A DNA stretch of 64,000 bases from JAAURS01 sp031362245 (GCA_031362245.1 JANLSD010000014.1:24853-88852); one strand, 5' to 3'. Positions 52,846 through 62,102 are shown, counted from the stretch's first letter. The notes: a model not told the origin generated them from the letters alone. Numbers and translations are program-made.

Positions 52846-53418
52846 TTAAGAGGTTTGCATTCCATAATTGTTGACGGCTATCCAAAGACCAGAGATCCCT
52901 AAAATACTACCTAAAGTACTCCAGGCTTGATATGAATACCCTTCTTGATACGCCCCATAAATTTGTCTGGGGATAGATAGCAAAAAACATAGAATGATCA
53001 GTAGCATTGCAACAATGACGGCACTAGGTATATCCATTACGGCTGAGAAAGCTGTTACATTGACTACCCTTTGCCTTGAAATAAGGGAAAAGGCGGCAAG
53101 GCAAACTCCACCTGTCGTAAAAGACAGAATAAGTAATGAGTAAAATGTATCTAATATCGCATATTGTGCAACTTTTTTGTCGTTCTTACTATCAACTGAG
53201 GCAAGAATATTAGTGAGACTGCTTGCTAATCCGAGGTCAGCAATACTAGCCCAGCTTAAAAAGCTACTGAGAATCAACCAGATTGCAAAACGTTCGGTAC
53301 CCAAATACTGAACAGTTAGTGGAATTGATATTAAGCCAGCACCTGAAGTAATGCCTCTAGAAACTAGAGTTGCACCTTCTGTAAGCATTGCTCGAAAAGT
53401 TCTATTTTTTGAGGACAT
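52846..53418 (-). CDS. Truncated polysaccharide flippase (Wzx-like)
   Basis: The 190-aa frame starts like an O-antigen/polysaccharide flippase: GITSGAGLISIPLTVQYLGTERFAIWL and SIADLGLASSLTNILA. Helices follow at about 20-45, 85-110 and 130-150. Full-length proteins have about 420-480 residues and 12 helices; here only about five remain and the frame ends at a TAA-type stop after NNYGMQTS. It is probably non-functional, so the surface-sugar cluster is degenerate. Confidence 0.72.
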   Translation of the reverse strand: MSSKNRTFRAMLTEGATLVSRGITSGAGLISIPLTVQYLGTERFAIWLILSSFLSWASIADLGLASSLTNILASVDSKNDKKVAQYAILDTFYSLLILSFTTGGVCLAAFSLISRQRVVNVTAFSAVMDIPSAVIVAMLLIILCFLLSIPRQIYGAYQEGYSYQAWSTLGSILGISGLWIAVNNYGMQTS

Positions 53419-53566
53419 CTAGGACATTGAGCGCAGGTATCGCCTTTCTGAGTCTTTTCTGATACAGCTTAGTCTTTTTTACAACACATTTGCCAAATTT
53501 TAGCTATCAAAACTCAACTGCTCTAAAAATGATATTGAAGCGATCTATGTTTGTGAGGCTATTTTG

Positions 53567-54328
53567 TCAAAAAAGATCTAGGTGAGCTACTTGAGCAAAG
53601 TCAAAATTGCCCATCTCCCAATCCGCTGGGACAAGCTGCTCTATTTTTAAATTGCTGCGCGAAAGATCCGCGCCCAGAATGCGGGTGTGAAACAGTTTTG
53701 CGCCAGAGAAGTTGGTGCGGTGCAAATTGGCCCAGGAGCAATTGGCTGCGGACAAATCCGCCTCAATGAGGGTTGCACCCAGCAGATAGGCTCGGCATAA
53801 GTTTGCTTCTCGCAAGTTGGCATGGCTTAAATCGGCTCCATAAAGCTGAGCACTGATCAGAACTGCGCGGTGGAGACTGCTATGGCGCAAGATGGCCTGA
53901 CAGAGATTTGCCTCTGTTAAGTTGGCGTTGCTGAGGTTGCTACGGCTGATCTGTGCCCCATCTAAACTTGCTTGCTTAAGGTTTGCATTGCGTAAATTGG
54001 TGCCAATGAGATTGGCGCAATGTAAATCCGTTCGCAATAGATTAGTGTCTTGTAAATTAGCCCCAATGAAGTTGGTGTGGGAGCAGTCAGCCCTCTGGAG
54101 GAAACACTTGGAGAGATCGGCGAGGGCAAAATTTGCTCCTACACAATTCGATTTCTCCAGATTTGCGCCTACTAAATTTGCATTGCTGAAGTTGGCTTCG
54201 CTTAGGTTTATCAGGCCAAGCTCCAGATAGCTAAGGTCTGGAATGATGTGGGGATGCTGCGATCGCCAATGATTCCAGCCTTCAACGCCGTCTGTTTTGA
54301 GTATTGCCAGATGGTCTAAATTCGCCAT
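53567..54328 (-). CDS. Pentapeptide-repeat protein
   Basis: The 253-aa protein is built from A(N/D)LxxA-type pentapeptides, such as ANFSNANLVGANLEKSNCVG and ADLSHANLREANLCRAYL. These make a right-handed quadrilateral beta-helix. Function is unknown. It starts in the stop codon of ccmP (TAATG overlap), so the two are translationally linked, which hints at a role related to the carboxysome or just co-expression. Confidence 0.88.
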   Translation of the reverse strand: MANLDHLAILKTDGVEGWNHWRSQHPHIIPDLSYLELGLINLSEANFSNANLVGANLEKSNCVGANFALADLSKCFLQRADCSHTNFIGANLQDTNLLRTDLHCANLIGTNLRNANLKQASLDGAQISRSNLSNANLTEANLCQAILRHSSLHRAVLISAQLYGADLSHANLREANLCRAYLLGATLIEADLSAANCSWANLHRTNFSGAKLFHTRILGADLSRSNLKIEQLVPADWEMGNFDFAQVAHLDLF

Positions 54329-54984
54329 TATTCTTTTGCGGTTTGCCGTGATTGAGTCAGGTCAGGATGTGCCCGTCCTGGGGTATTTTCCATCGAACTA
54401 ATGACGGCTCGCATGGCTGCCATAATGTCTTGTTCTTCGCCGCCTAAGTACAGCCGTCCAAAGGCTCCCACGGCCTGGACTTCTAGGATATTAATGAAGG
54501 CTGCTTTTTCGGCTTCATTGGCGGCTAGAGCTGCATAGGCCGCAGGCTGAACTTCCATCACGTAGAGGGCTTGGCCTGCCATCAACATCTGGCCCCGTGC
54601 CATGCGGTTGATGAGCTGGGCTTGGTGGGCATCAATATTGCGAATCACCTGACTGGACACCACATTAGGTCTCAGGCAGTCTTCTCTTCGTACCCCTAGG
54701 GCATTGAGGATGGCGCGGGAGGCTGCTTGGACATCGGCTTGGCTGCTGGCATGGACTTCCATGAGGCCAAATAAGCGTTCTACAAACTGAACGGCGGGTC
54801 GAACGACGGCAGACTTAAGGGCCACATCCATGATGCGGTTGATTTCAATACCAGGGGAAATTTCGATCCAAAGCGAGGTGTCTCCTGGCAGGGGTAAAAA
54901 GCCAGAGGCGATGGTTCCCATGTAGGCGGCGTGTTGTGATTGCAAGCTATCTATATAAACGTAGCTTCGTAATTCAATGCCCAA
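54328..54984 (-). CDS. ccmP: Tandem BMC-domain shell protein CcmP
   Basis: CcmP is a tandem BMC-T trimer of the beta-carboxysome shell, with a gated pore for larger metabolites. The 218-aa protein has two BMC folds, about 1-100 (ELRSYVYIDSLQSQHAAYMG, GDTSLWIEISPGIEINR) and about 105-205 (VIRNIDAHQAQLINR, VQPAAYAALAANEAEKAA). This matches the known CcmP size of about 213 aa and sequence type. The main ccm operon is not in this window, as is common for ccmP. Confidence 0.93.
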   Translation of the reverse strand: MGIELRSYVYIDSLQSQHAAYMGTIASGFLPLPGDTSLWIEISPGIEINRIMDVALKSAVVRPAVQFVERLFGLMEVHASSQADVQAASRAILNALGVRREDCLRPNVVSSQVIRNIDAHQAQLINRMARGQMLMAGQALYVMEVQPAAYAALAANEAEKAAFINILEVQAVGAFGRLYLGGEEQDIMAAMRAVISSMENTPGRAHPDLTQSRQTAKE

Positions 54985-55189
54985 GTGTTATGTCTCCCTC
55001 GCGCCACACGTTATAGCCCGCAATCATTGAGTTTACCCCGTCACCGTCCCCGATGCGAGTGATTTTGCAGCCTGATGGGTAGGGGCGCACATGCATTGCG
55101 CCCTCACGGGGGTGACAGTCTCTTGTTGAAGAAAAATAAGGGGTTGTTATCGTAAGGGATGGGTCTCATGGTAAATTACTGAAGCTTAA
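54985..55189. other. Leader region of the cobalamin operon
   Basis: This spacer holds the presumed promoter and the leader sequence of the cob operon; I see no other feature. Confidence 0.35.
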
Positions 55190-55276
55190 CGTCGGGAAAG
55201 TCCGGTGAAAGTCCGGCGCTGTGCCGCAACTGTAAGGGATCTGCCTCACTCAGATACCCAAGTCAGAATGCCGACG
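55190..55276 (+). ncRNA. Cobalamin riboswitch
   Basis: The core shows the cobalamin-riboswitch sequence: gtccggtgaaagtccggc, then the B12 box gccgcaactgtaaggg, and a 3' part ending aagtcagaatgccgac. The ends CGTCGG (55190-55195) and CCGACG (55271-55276) pair as the closing P1 stem. The element lies about 66 nt before the proposed cobG start. It should repress cobG and the downstream cob genes when cobalamin is abundant. The compact core suggests the short class. Confidence 0.93.
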
Positions 55277-55342
55277 CGGATGGCCTTTGAGAGGTCATCA
55301 TCCATTTTCTATTCTCTGCGCTGCACGGGGAAGGAGTCTCTA

Positions 55343-56818
55343 TTGTTGTCTGAATTGATTGCCCCGACTGCTGTCACTTGTCCTGGCTTGTTTTCTCCTA
55401 CCCTGGCCCAAGATGGGGTGTTGTCGCGGATTCGGATTCCTGGTGGGATCTTGAATGGGGAGCAGTGTGCGGCGATCGCCACCCTATCCAACCAATACGG
55501 CAATAGCCTTGTCCAAGTCACCAATCGCGCCAACCTTCAACTGCGCGGGCTGAAAACAAAATTACCCAGTAATGCGCTTCAGCATCTGCAAGCTGTCGCC
55601 CTCGCTTCACCCATCCCAGAGCTGGATGGGATTCGTAATATCATGAGTAGCCCCACGGCGGGGATTGATCCGCAGGCGCTCGTGGATACGCGCCCTTTGG
55701 TGAGGGAATGGAATCGCACGCTCATGAGTCGGCCTGATTTTGCGGTGCTGTCGCAGAAGTTTAGCGTTTGTTTTGATGGGGGTGAGGCGGTTGGTGTTGG
55801 CGATCGCCCCAATGACGTCACCCTAGTGGCAACCAAGATTGAGGACAGTATCCAGTTCAGGCTGCACTTAAGTACAGGAGAACGGGGTGAATCACCTCAG
55901 GATGTTGGGGTGAGTGTGAAGGAGGGGGAGGCGATCGCCCTGCTCACGGCTTTAACTGAAGTTTACCGAGACTATATATTGCAGCAGTCTAGCCAAAGGA
56001 AACCGCCACGACTCAGAACGTTGCTGAGGGACTGGGGTGTGGATCGCTATCTTAAAACCATCAGTCAGCAGATGAATTTTCCTTTGAAGACAGAAAACTG
56101 GCATAGACTCAATGCTATCCCCTATGCCCATTTGGGGATTCATCCGCAACGACAAGCGGGTTTCTCTTATGTTGGGGTGAGTTTACCCTTAGGCCAGCTT
56201 CAAACTCAGCAATTGCAAGCGTTAGCGCACCTTTCGGAGCAGTTTGGAGAGGGTAGTCTGCGTTTAACCCCTTGGCAGACGGTCATTGTCCCAAATGTTT
56301 TGACCTCACAAGTGGCTCAAGTTCAGCAACAGATTGAAGCCTGTGGACTCCAAACCTGTGCGACCCATCCCAGTAGTGCGATGGTGGCCTGTTCTGGGGC
56401 TTCAGGTTGTAGTGCAGCGGTGGCGAATACGCAGCGTCATGCTCAAGTGTTGATGGCTTATCTAGGGCGATCGCTTGTACTGGATCGCCCCGTCAATATT
56501 TACTTCAGTGGCTGTGATAAGTCCTGTGCTCAGCATCAAGCGGGGGATATTACCTTGGTGGGGATTCCGGTTGAGGAAGGTGAGGCGTACCAACTCTATG
56601 TTGGATCTGAGGGTTCTAAGTTTGGTCGAAGGCTCGATGCGTTGATTCAGCCAGATGCGTTGCCCGAAAAAATTGAGGAGATGATTCGGGTTTATCAAAG
56701 GCATCGGGTGGGGGTGCAGGAGTCCTTTGGGGCGTTTGTGGGGCGGTTTGCGATCGGCGAGCTGCAATTGTTGTTTGATTCGGTATTGATGGTGGATGTA
56801 GAAGTCTGGAATAATTGA
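55343..56818 (+). CDS. cobG: Precorrin-3B synthase
   Basis: CobG is the oxygen-dependent ring-contraction enzyme of aerobic cobalamin synthesis. The protein of about 491 aa has the nitrite/sulfite-reductase-like fold. NRANLQLRG is in the siroheme/substrate region, and the 4Fe-4S Cys ligands are in ACSGASGCSAAV and FSGCDKSCAQHQ. I propose TTG 55343 because AAGGAG lies 6 nt upstream. The frame is open to 55205 but that part overlaps the riboswitch, so ATG 55280 is the next alternative. The operon then continues with cobH and cobI. Confidence 0.9.
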   Translation: MLSELIAPTAVTCPGLFSPTLAQDGVLSRIRIPGGILNGEQCAAIATLSNQYGNSLVQVTNRANLQLRGLKTKLPSNALQHLQAVALASPIPELDGIRNIMSSPTAGIDPQALVDTRPLVREWNRTLMSRPDFAVLSQKFSVCFDGGEAVGVGDRPNDVTLVATKIEDSIQFRLHLSTGERGESPQDVGVSVKEGEAIALLTALTEVYRDYILQQSSQRKPPRLRTLLRDWGVDRYLKTISQQMNFPLKTENWHRLNAIPYAHLGIHPQRQAGFSYVGVSLPLGQLQTQQLQALAHLSEQFGEGSLRLTPWQTVIVPNVLTSQVAQVQQQIEACGLQTCATHPSSAMVACSGASGCSAAVANTQRHAQVLMAYLGRSLVLDRPVNIYFSGCDKSCAQHQAGDITLVGIPVEEGEAYQLYVGSEGSKFGRRLDALIQPDALPEKIEEMIRVYQRHRVGVQESFGAFVGRFAIGELQLLFDSVLMVDVEVWNN

Positions 56819-56907
56819 TGAGTATAAGTTTTAGCACCTTGCAATACCCCACGCTTTTCCGATTGCGTAGCTGTCCAAAAAGCGTTGAGGCTACGGCGTA
56901 CAATCCT

Positions 56908-57094
56908 GCATTAGCCCCCCCAGCCCCCCAATTCTGGGGGGAGATCGTCGAAGTGGACGGGATGCGTTTTGAATTTCAGAGAGAGTACTTCTTATGCAGT
57001 GAGGCTTATCCATATCTCGAATCATTGAATGACTCAATGACCAATGGATGTCATCCTTCTCCCCCCAGAATTGGGGGGTCGGGGGGGCTAATGC
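56908..57094. repeat. MITE-like inverted repeat between cobG and cobH (187 bp)
   Basis: Arms of about 37 bp at 56908-56944 and 57058-57094 are inverted copies with two mismatches. They contain attagccccccc and ccccccaattctgggggg. They enclose about 110 bp without a good gene; the small frame 56815-57147 spans the repeat and is not convincing. The element sits inside the cob operon and may affect its mRNA. Confidence 0.8.
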
Positions 57095-57149
57095 AGAGTC
57101 TTTCTAAGAAATCCTTTCTGTATTTAGACTCTGGGGCGCAAGGATAACC

Positions 57150-57779
57150 ATGATGGACTACATCCGCGATGGCAATGCCATTTATGAAAAATCCTTCGCT
57201 ACCATTCGATCGGAAACCAATCTCGCGATTCTACCTACTGACTTAGAAACCGTTGCAGTACGCCTTATCCACGCCTGCGGCATGACCGATATTGTGGATG
57301 ACCTTGCCTACTCTGGGGGGGCAGCAGCAATCGGACGCAAAGCGCTTGCCCAAGGTGCCCCTATTTTATGTGATGCTCAGATGGTCGCCAATGGTGTGAC
57401 CCGTAAACGCTTGCCCGCTCAGAATGAAGTGATTTGTACCTTGAACGATCCTGAAGTAGCGACGATCGCCCAATCGCTCCAAAACACCCGCTCAGCCGCA
57501 GCCCTAGAACTCTGGCGAGGGCACATGGAAGGGGCCGTAGTGGCGATCGGCAATGCTCCAACTGCGTTATTCCGATTGCTGGAAATGCTAGAAGAGGGGG
57601 CACCGAAACCTGCGCTGATTTTGGGGTTTCCGGTAGGGTTTGTGGGGGCGATCGAATCTAAGGCGGCGTTGGCCCAGATCGATCATGGCATCCCGTTTAT
57701 TACCCTCCACGGACGAAGAGGGGGCAGTGCAATGGCAGCCGCAGCCGTGAATGCGATCGCTCAGGAGAAGGAAATATGA
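57150..57779 (+). CDS. cobH: Precorrin-8X methylmutase
   Basis: CobH (CbiC) moves a methyl group from C-11 to C-12 to give hydrogenobyrinic acid. The 209-aa protein has the conserved DLETVAVRLIHACGMTDI and ILCDAQMVANGV, and LGFPVGFVGAIESKAAL near the end. It is full length. It follows cobG after the MITE and overlaps cobI by 4 bp. Confidence 0.95.
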   Translation: MMDYIRDGNAIYEKSFATIRSETNLAILPTDLETVAVRLIHACGMTDIVDDLAYSGGAAAIGRKALAQGAPILCDAQMVANGVTRKRLPAQNEVICTLNDPEVATIAQSLQNTRSAAALELWRGHMEGAVVAIGNAPTALFRLLEMLEEGAPKPALILGFPVGFVGAIESKAALAQIDHGIPFITLHGRRGGSAMAAAAVNAIAQEKEI

Positions 57780-58486
57780 CTCAATCAGCACAAGGGCGAC
57801 TTTATGGACTCGGCATTGGCCCTGGCGATCCTGAGCTATTGACCCTCAAGGCCCATCGCATTTTAACCTCAGTGCCTGTGATTGCCTATCCCACTATGGA
57901 AAGTGGCAAGGTTTTGGCGCGGGCGATTGTAGCAAGTTTTATCCGGCCCGAGCAGATTGAGCTGCCGATGCCTTTGCCGTTTAGCGTGGAGCGATCGTCC
58001 CAGCCCGCTTACGACCTTGGGGCAGAGAAAATTGCCGAACATTTGCGCGAGGGCCGCGACGTAGCGGTATTGTGCGAAGGCGATCCGATGCTCTACGGCT
58101 CGTTTATGTACATCTACAATCGTTTAGCCGATCGCTTTGATACTGAAGTGGTACCAGGGATTTCTTCGACCTTTGCCAGTGCGGCGATGTTGGGTGCGCC
58201 GCTGACCTATCGCAATGATGTGCTGAGCATTATGCCCGCGACGTTGGATGAAGGGACGTTGCGCGATCGCCTTGCGGTGGCGGATGCTGCCATCATCATT
58301 AAGTTGGGTCGCCATTTTGCCAAGGTAAAGGCAGTACTGGAGGAATTAGATTTGTTTTCCCGTGCGCTGTATATTGAGCGGGCGACGATGCCGAATCAGC
58401 TTATTCGTCCGATTGCGGAGGTGTTGCCAGAGGAGGTGCCTTATTGGGCGTTGATTTTGGTGCCAAGTTTGACGCGGCCTCAGTAG
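57776..58486 (+). CDS. cobI: Precorrin-2 C20-methyltransferase
   Basis: CobI (CbiL) uses SAM to methylate C-20 of precorrin-2. The 236-aa protein has the tetrapyrrole methyltransferase start YGLGIGPGDPELLTLKA, the VLCEGDPMLYGSFMY motif and VPGISSTFASAAMLGAPLT. It overlaps cobH by 4 bp. The next cob gene, cobJ, is separated by about 2.2 kb of unrelated genes. Confidence 0.95.
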   Translation: MTQSAQGRLYGLGIGPGDPELLTLKAHRILTSVPVIAYPTMESGKVLARAIVASFIRPEQIELPMPLPFSVERSSQPAYDLGAEKIAEHLREGRDVAVLCEGDPMLYGSFMYIYNRLADRFDTEVVPGISSTFASAAMLGAPLTYRNDVLSIMPATLDEGTLRDRLAVADAAIIIKLGRHFAKVKAVLEELDLFSRALYIERATMPNQLIRPIAEVLPEEVPYWALILVPSLTRPQ

Positions 58487-58549
58487 TGGGTTGGAGGCGA
58501 TCGCACACCACAAAAAGAAAGCTTTGGGTTGAGCTAGGAATGGTTGCCG

Positions 58550-59350
58550 TCACTCAACTCGATCTTTCTCAAGAATCTGTTGATTGCCTTCAACGTTTCC
58601 AGCCGCACCGTAGGACGGGCCATAGAAGTTCATCTCAGATCTAACCTGTGCAGTATTCAACCGTTCAAAAAGTGGCTCATCATCAATCATGCGAATGCCT
58701 TTACTGCGAATCGTCACATAGCGGAAATGGATATCGTTAACGTAGCGTTTAGTTGTGACCTCTCCTTCTTCTTCCATTGGGGCTACGACCCGCACAACAT
58801 CTTGAACCGTAATGCCTAAACATTTTCCAATAAACTCAGGGGTTACATCAAAACAGTCGAATCTTTCAGGGTGACGGGCATGGTACTGATACAAGATTGC
58901 CAGAACTGCTTGTCTTAAATCGCGATCAGTTGCGGCTAAAGCGTTAAAGCTATTTATTGAAATGTTATTTTCATCGGCAATATCTTTATGAATTGCTCTA
59001 AATGACGGACAACTTACAGAACATTTTATTTCATAATCTTCTGGCTGGCTAAAACCAATTGCGCCGCAATCAATATTTATTCCTACTAATTGAAATTGAT
59101 GGCTTGGGAGACTTCCTAAGGACTCTAGAGTAACCACCCTATGCTTTTTCCCTACATTAAGATTTGCACAATTAACTTGTAGGATTATTTCAGGAATTGG
59201 ACATTTTCGACAAATTTCTTCCGTCGTCAAACTAGTTTCCACATACATTCCATTTTGTGAGGAAGGTATGCCGCCAGGTGAGACTTTGCAAATTAAGTGA
59301 CCTAGTCTTGAATCTCTATGAGGACATGGCTTAAGTGAGTGAATTTGCAT
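58550..59350 (-). CDS. Winged-helix-like protein with Cys cluster and C-terminal GNxEG motif
   Basis: The 266-aa protein lies opposite to the cob operon. The N-terminal 60 residues hold His/Cys pairs (PCPHRDSRLGHLICK, ICRKCPIPE) that could bind a metal. The middle (about 155-235) looks like a winged-helix unit (TDRDLRQAVLAILYQY, GKCLGITVQDVVRVVAPMEEEG). The end has YGPSYGAAGNVEGNQQI. The YGAAGNxEGNQ core is shared with the next gene on the opposite strand. Function is unknown; it resembles no named family I know. Confidence 0.6.
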   Translation of the reverse strand: MQIHSLKPCPHRDSRLGHLICKVSPGGIPSSQNGMYVETSLTTEEICRKCPIPEIILQVNCANLNVGKKHRVVTLESLGSLPSHQFQLVGINIDCGAIGFSQPEDYEIKCSVSCPSFRAIHKDIADENNISINSFNALAATDRDLRQAVLAILYQYHARHPERFDCFDVTPEFIGKCLGITVQDVVRVVAPMEEEGEVTTKRYVNDIHFRYVTIRSKGIRMIDDEPLFERLNTAQVRSEMNFYGPSYGAAGNVEGNQQILEKDRVE

Positions 59351-59568
59351 ATTTTTTTAGTATTTTTTGATTACCTTCGAAAAAATTAGATTTTAGTTCA
59401 GTATTGACTTGAAGATTTTATGTCAAGTAGTTGAACCATTCTATTTTTGCCATTATATTAGAGAATTATAGTCAACGTTTTGTGAGATAAAGTGTCCTAA
59501 CTACGGCGTTGTCAAGTTCTTTAAGATGATTACCATATCTATCCCCACTTCATCAAACAATAATCCCC

Positions 59569-60673
59569 ATGACCACCACCATCACACTCCAACTGCCAGA
59601 CGATTTTGCTCAACAACTGCAAGCAGAAGCACAGCAGCAGAACACCACTTTAGAAAACTTTGCTGCTACGCGACTGATGCAAAGCAGCACAAACGCTCAA
59701 TCCTCGGTTGAACGACCAAGCGAATACACTCCCGTCATCGAAATGTTCGATCAAATTCGTGCAGCTCATCAGACCGAATACGATTGCATCAAGATTGCCA
59801 CAACCACACCCTTAACCCGCCTGGTTGCCAGTTCAATGGTTCGTCGGCAACTGATTCAGAATATAGAAATTGATGAAACCCAACCCAGTGTCCCCATGAC
59901 TCTGTATTTGTCCAAACGCCCAATCCCCTATCCCCAATACGGAGAGGGTTATCTTGACGACTTTCAAACAGACAACCCTAGATTAAAACCAATCCTAGAA
60001 AAGCTGCGAGACCCCGATCCTAATATTCGGATTCAAGGTGTCAATGCACTGGGAGATCTGGGTTGTGAAATGGCTTGAGGAAACAATCACCCTTCTTGAA
60101 AGGCTCCTGCTAAAGGATCCCAGAGCGAGTGTAAGAATTGCTGCCATTCAGAATTTAGCCAGAATTGGTTGCTATCATCCCATTGACTTGCAACCCCTTT
60201 ACGATATTGCCAACCAAGACATAGATCCAGATGTATCCGTCGCAGCCATCGTTGCCATCACCGATCTCATTCTCCTTTCATTCCCTACTGCAACCATGTC
60301 TGATCAGCCCAAAGTGCAAATGACCTTCAACGCCCCTGTCTATGGTGCAGCAGGCAACATCGAAGGAAATCAAATTATCAATGCCTCAGATCAAAGCTTT
60401 GATGCACTCCTGAACGATTACAAAACGTTCTTCAACGAGCTGCAACAAAAATATCCTCCCCAAATCCCTGAGCCTGCCCTCTTGCCCATCATTGATGCTG
60501 AGTTCCAAGAAATCCAAAAAACGCAGCCCCAACGCTGGCAAAACTTTCTGAACCTCAAACGTCTCTGGAACGGCGGCAAAAAAGCCACCTTCAAAATTGG
60601 CGAGCACTTTACTGAAGAGAACGTGTGGGGGAAAGCGGCGATCACATTCCTAGAAGGCATCATGGAAGAATAG
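59569..60673 (+). pseudogene. HEAT-like/GNxEG protein split by a +1 frameshift
   Basis: Two frames join naturally. The first (59569-60078) has an RHH-like start (TITLQLPDDFAQQLQAEAQQ) and a HEAT-like end (RDPDPNIRIQGVNALGDLGC). It stops at GCT-TGA (60073-60078). In the next frame the protein continues EETITLLERLLLKDPRASVR and IAAIQNLARIG, then the motif YGAAGNIEGNQ (60341-60373) and a helical end, GEHFTEENVWGKAAITFLEG. Skipping T at 60076 gives one 367-aa protein. It could be a recent mutation, sequencing error, or programmed frameshift like prfB. Function unknown. Confidence 0.72.
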
Positions 60674-60698
60674 AATCGCCAGCCCTAGCGTTACCCCA

Positions 60699-62102
60699 AT
60701 GCCCAATTCCTCCACCTCATCTGTCATCATCATCCTTAGCGAAACCAGCACGATGATCGCCCGTCAAATCCAAACCACCCTCCCCAACGCCATCCTTTAT
60801 GGTTTGGTTGACCGCACCCAAACCGCAGACATAACCTACAGCAACTTTGGCGACACCGTCAGAGAACACTTCACCCAAGGCACCCCCATCATTGGCATCT
60901 GCGCCGCTGGCATCCTCATCCGTACCCTTGCGCCACTCCTCTCGGACAAACGCGCCGAACCCCCTGTGATTGCCGTCGCCGAAGACGGAAGTGCCGTTGT
61001 GCCATTGTTGGGCGGGTTGACGGGAGCGAATGAGTTGGCAAAGGCGATCGCCCAAGCCCTTCACACCCAAGCTGCCATCACCGCCACGGGGCAACTGCGG
61101 TTCAATATTGTGCTCGAAGCGCCACCCGAAAACTATCGCCTCGCCAACCCAGAACACGCTAAATCCTTTACCTCAGACCTCATCGCAGGGGCAACGGTCA
61201 AACTCCTAGGGGAAGCCCCGTGGCTGAGCCAAAGCAATCTCCCCTTCAGCTCAGATGGAACTCATCGCATTGAAGTCACCGAACGGGATGTTACAGGCAG
61301 CGCCACGCACTTGGTCTATCATCCAATCTCAACCCAGGGAAGGCTCTCTATCATTGGCACTGGCCCAGGTTCCGCCCAGTGGATGTCCCCTGAAGTCAAA
61401 GGGATTCTCCAAGCCGCCACAGATTTAGTTGGTTACAAAACCTACTTAGATTTAGTTGGAGATCTGGCCCAAGGCAAAGAACGCCACGAATCCGACAACC
61501 GCGTAGAACTCGATCGCGCCCGTCACGCGTTGGCCCTCGCCACTGAAGGAAAATCCGTCGTGGTGGTGTCCTCCGGCGACCCTGGCATTTTTGCAATGGC
61601 AGCGGCAGTGTTTGAGGTGATTGAGCACGATGCCAATCCAGCCTGGAATACGCTCGATATCCACGTCGCTCCTGGCATTTCAGCCATGCAGGCCGCCGCC
61701 GCTGCCGTAGGCGCACCTCTCGGTCATGACTTCTGCGCCATTTCCCTCTCCGATATCCTCAAACCTTGGGAGGTGATTGAACAGCGCCTTGCCGCCGCCG
61801 CCGCCGCTGATTTTGCGATCGCCCTCTACAACCCCATCTCCACCCAACGCACTTGGCAATTGACGGCTGCCAAGGAGCTGCTGCTGCGGTGGCGATCGCC
61901 CACCACTCCCGTTGTTCTCGCCCGTAATTTGGGCCGACCTGGACAGACCACTCGGGTGATTACCCTAGCAGAACTCACCCCAGATCAAGCTGATATGCGT
62001 ACGATCTTAATTGTCGGTTCGAGTCAAACCCGCACGATTCAACGCCCCAATGGAGCCACTTGGGTCTATACACCCCGCAAATATCAGGGCGAGCTGACTT
62101 AG
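60699..62102 (+). CDS. cobJ: CbiG N-domain / precorrin-3B C17-methyltransferase fusion
   Basis: The 467-aa protein has an N-terminal CbiG-type domain (about 1-125; GICAAGILIRTLAPLLSDK, VAVAEDGSAVVPLLGGLTGANELA). The CobJ methyltransferase follows at about 218-455 (LSIIGTGPGSAQWMSPEVK, VSSGDPGIFAMAAAVFEV, APGISAMQAAAAAVGAPLGHDF). No CbiG C-terminal domain follows, so the fusion is only partial. It acts after CobG in cobalamin synthesis. It is separated from cobI by the two genes above. Confidence 0.92.
   Translation: MPNSSTSSVIIILSETSTMIARQIQTTLPNAILYGLVDRTQTADITYSNFGDTVREHFTQGTPIIGICAAGILIRTLAPLLSDKRAEPPVIAVAEDGSAVVPLLGGLTGANELAKAIAQALHTQAAITATGQLRFNIVLEAPPENYRLANPEHAKSFTSDLIAGATVKLLGEAPWLSQSNLPFSSDGTHRIEVTERDVTGSATHLVYHPISTQGRLSIIGTGPGSAQWMSPEVKGILQAATDLVGYKTYLDLVGDLAQGKERHESDNRVELDRARHALALATEGKSVVVVSSGDPGIFAMAAAVFEVIEHDANPAWNTLDIHVAPGISAMQAAAAAVGAPLGHDFCAISLSDILKPWEVIEQRLAAAAAADFAIALYNPISTQRTWQLTAAKELLLRWRSPTTPVVLARNLGRPGQTTRVITLAELTPDQADMRTILIVGSSQTRTIQRPNGATWVYTPRKYQGELT

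Noticed and set aside
56815..57147. 110-codon frame between cobG and cobH
   Set aside because: Most of it runs through the 187-bp inverted repeat; no ribosome site or family, so likely not a gene.
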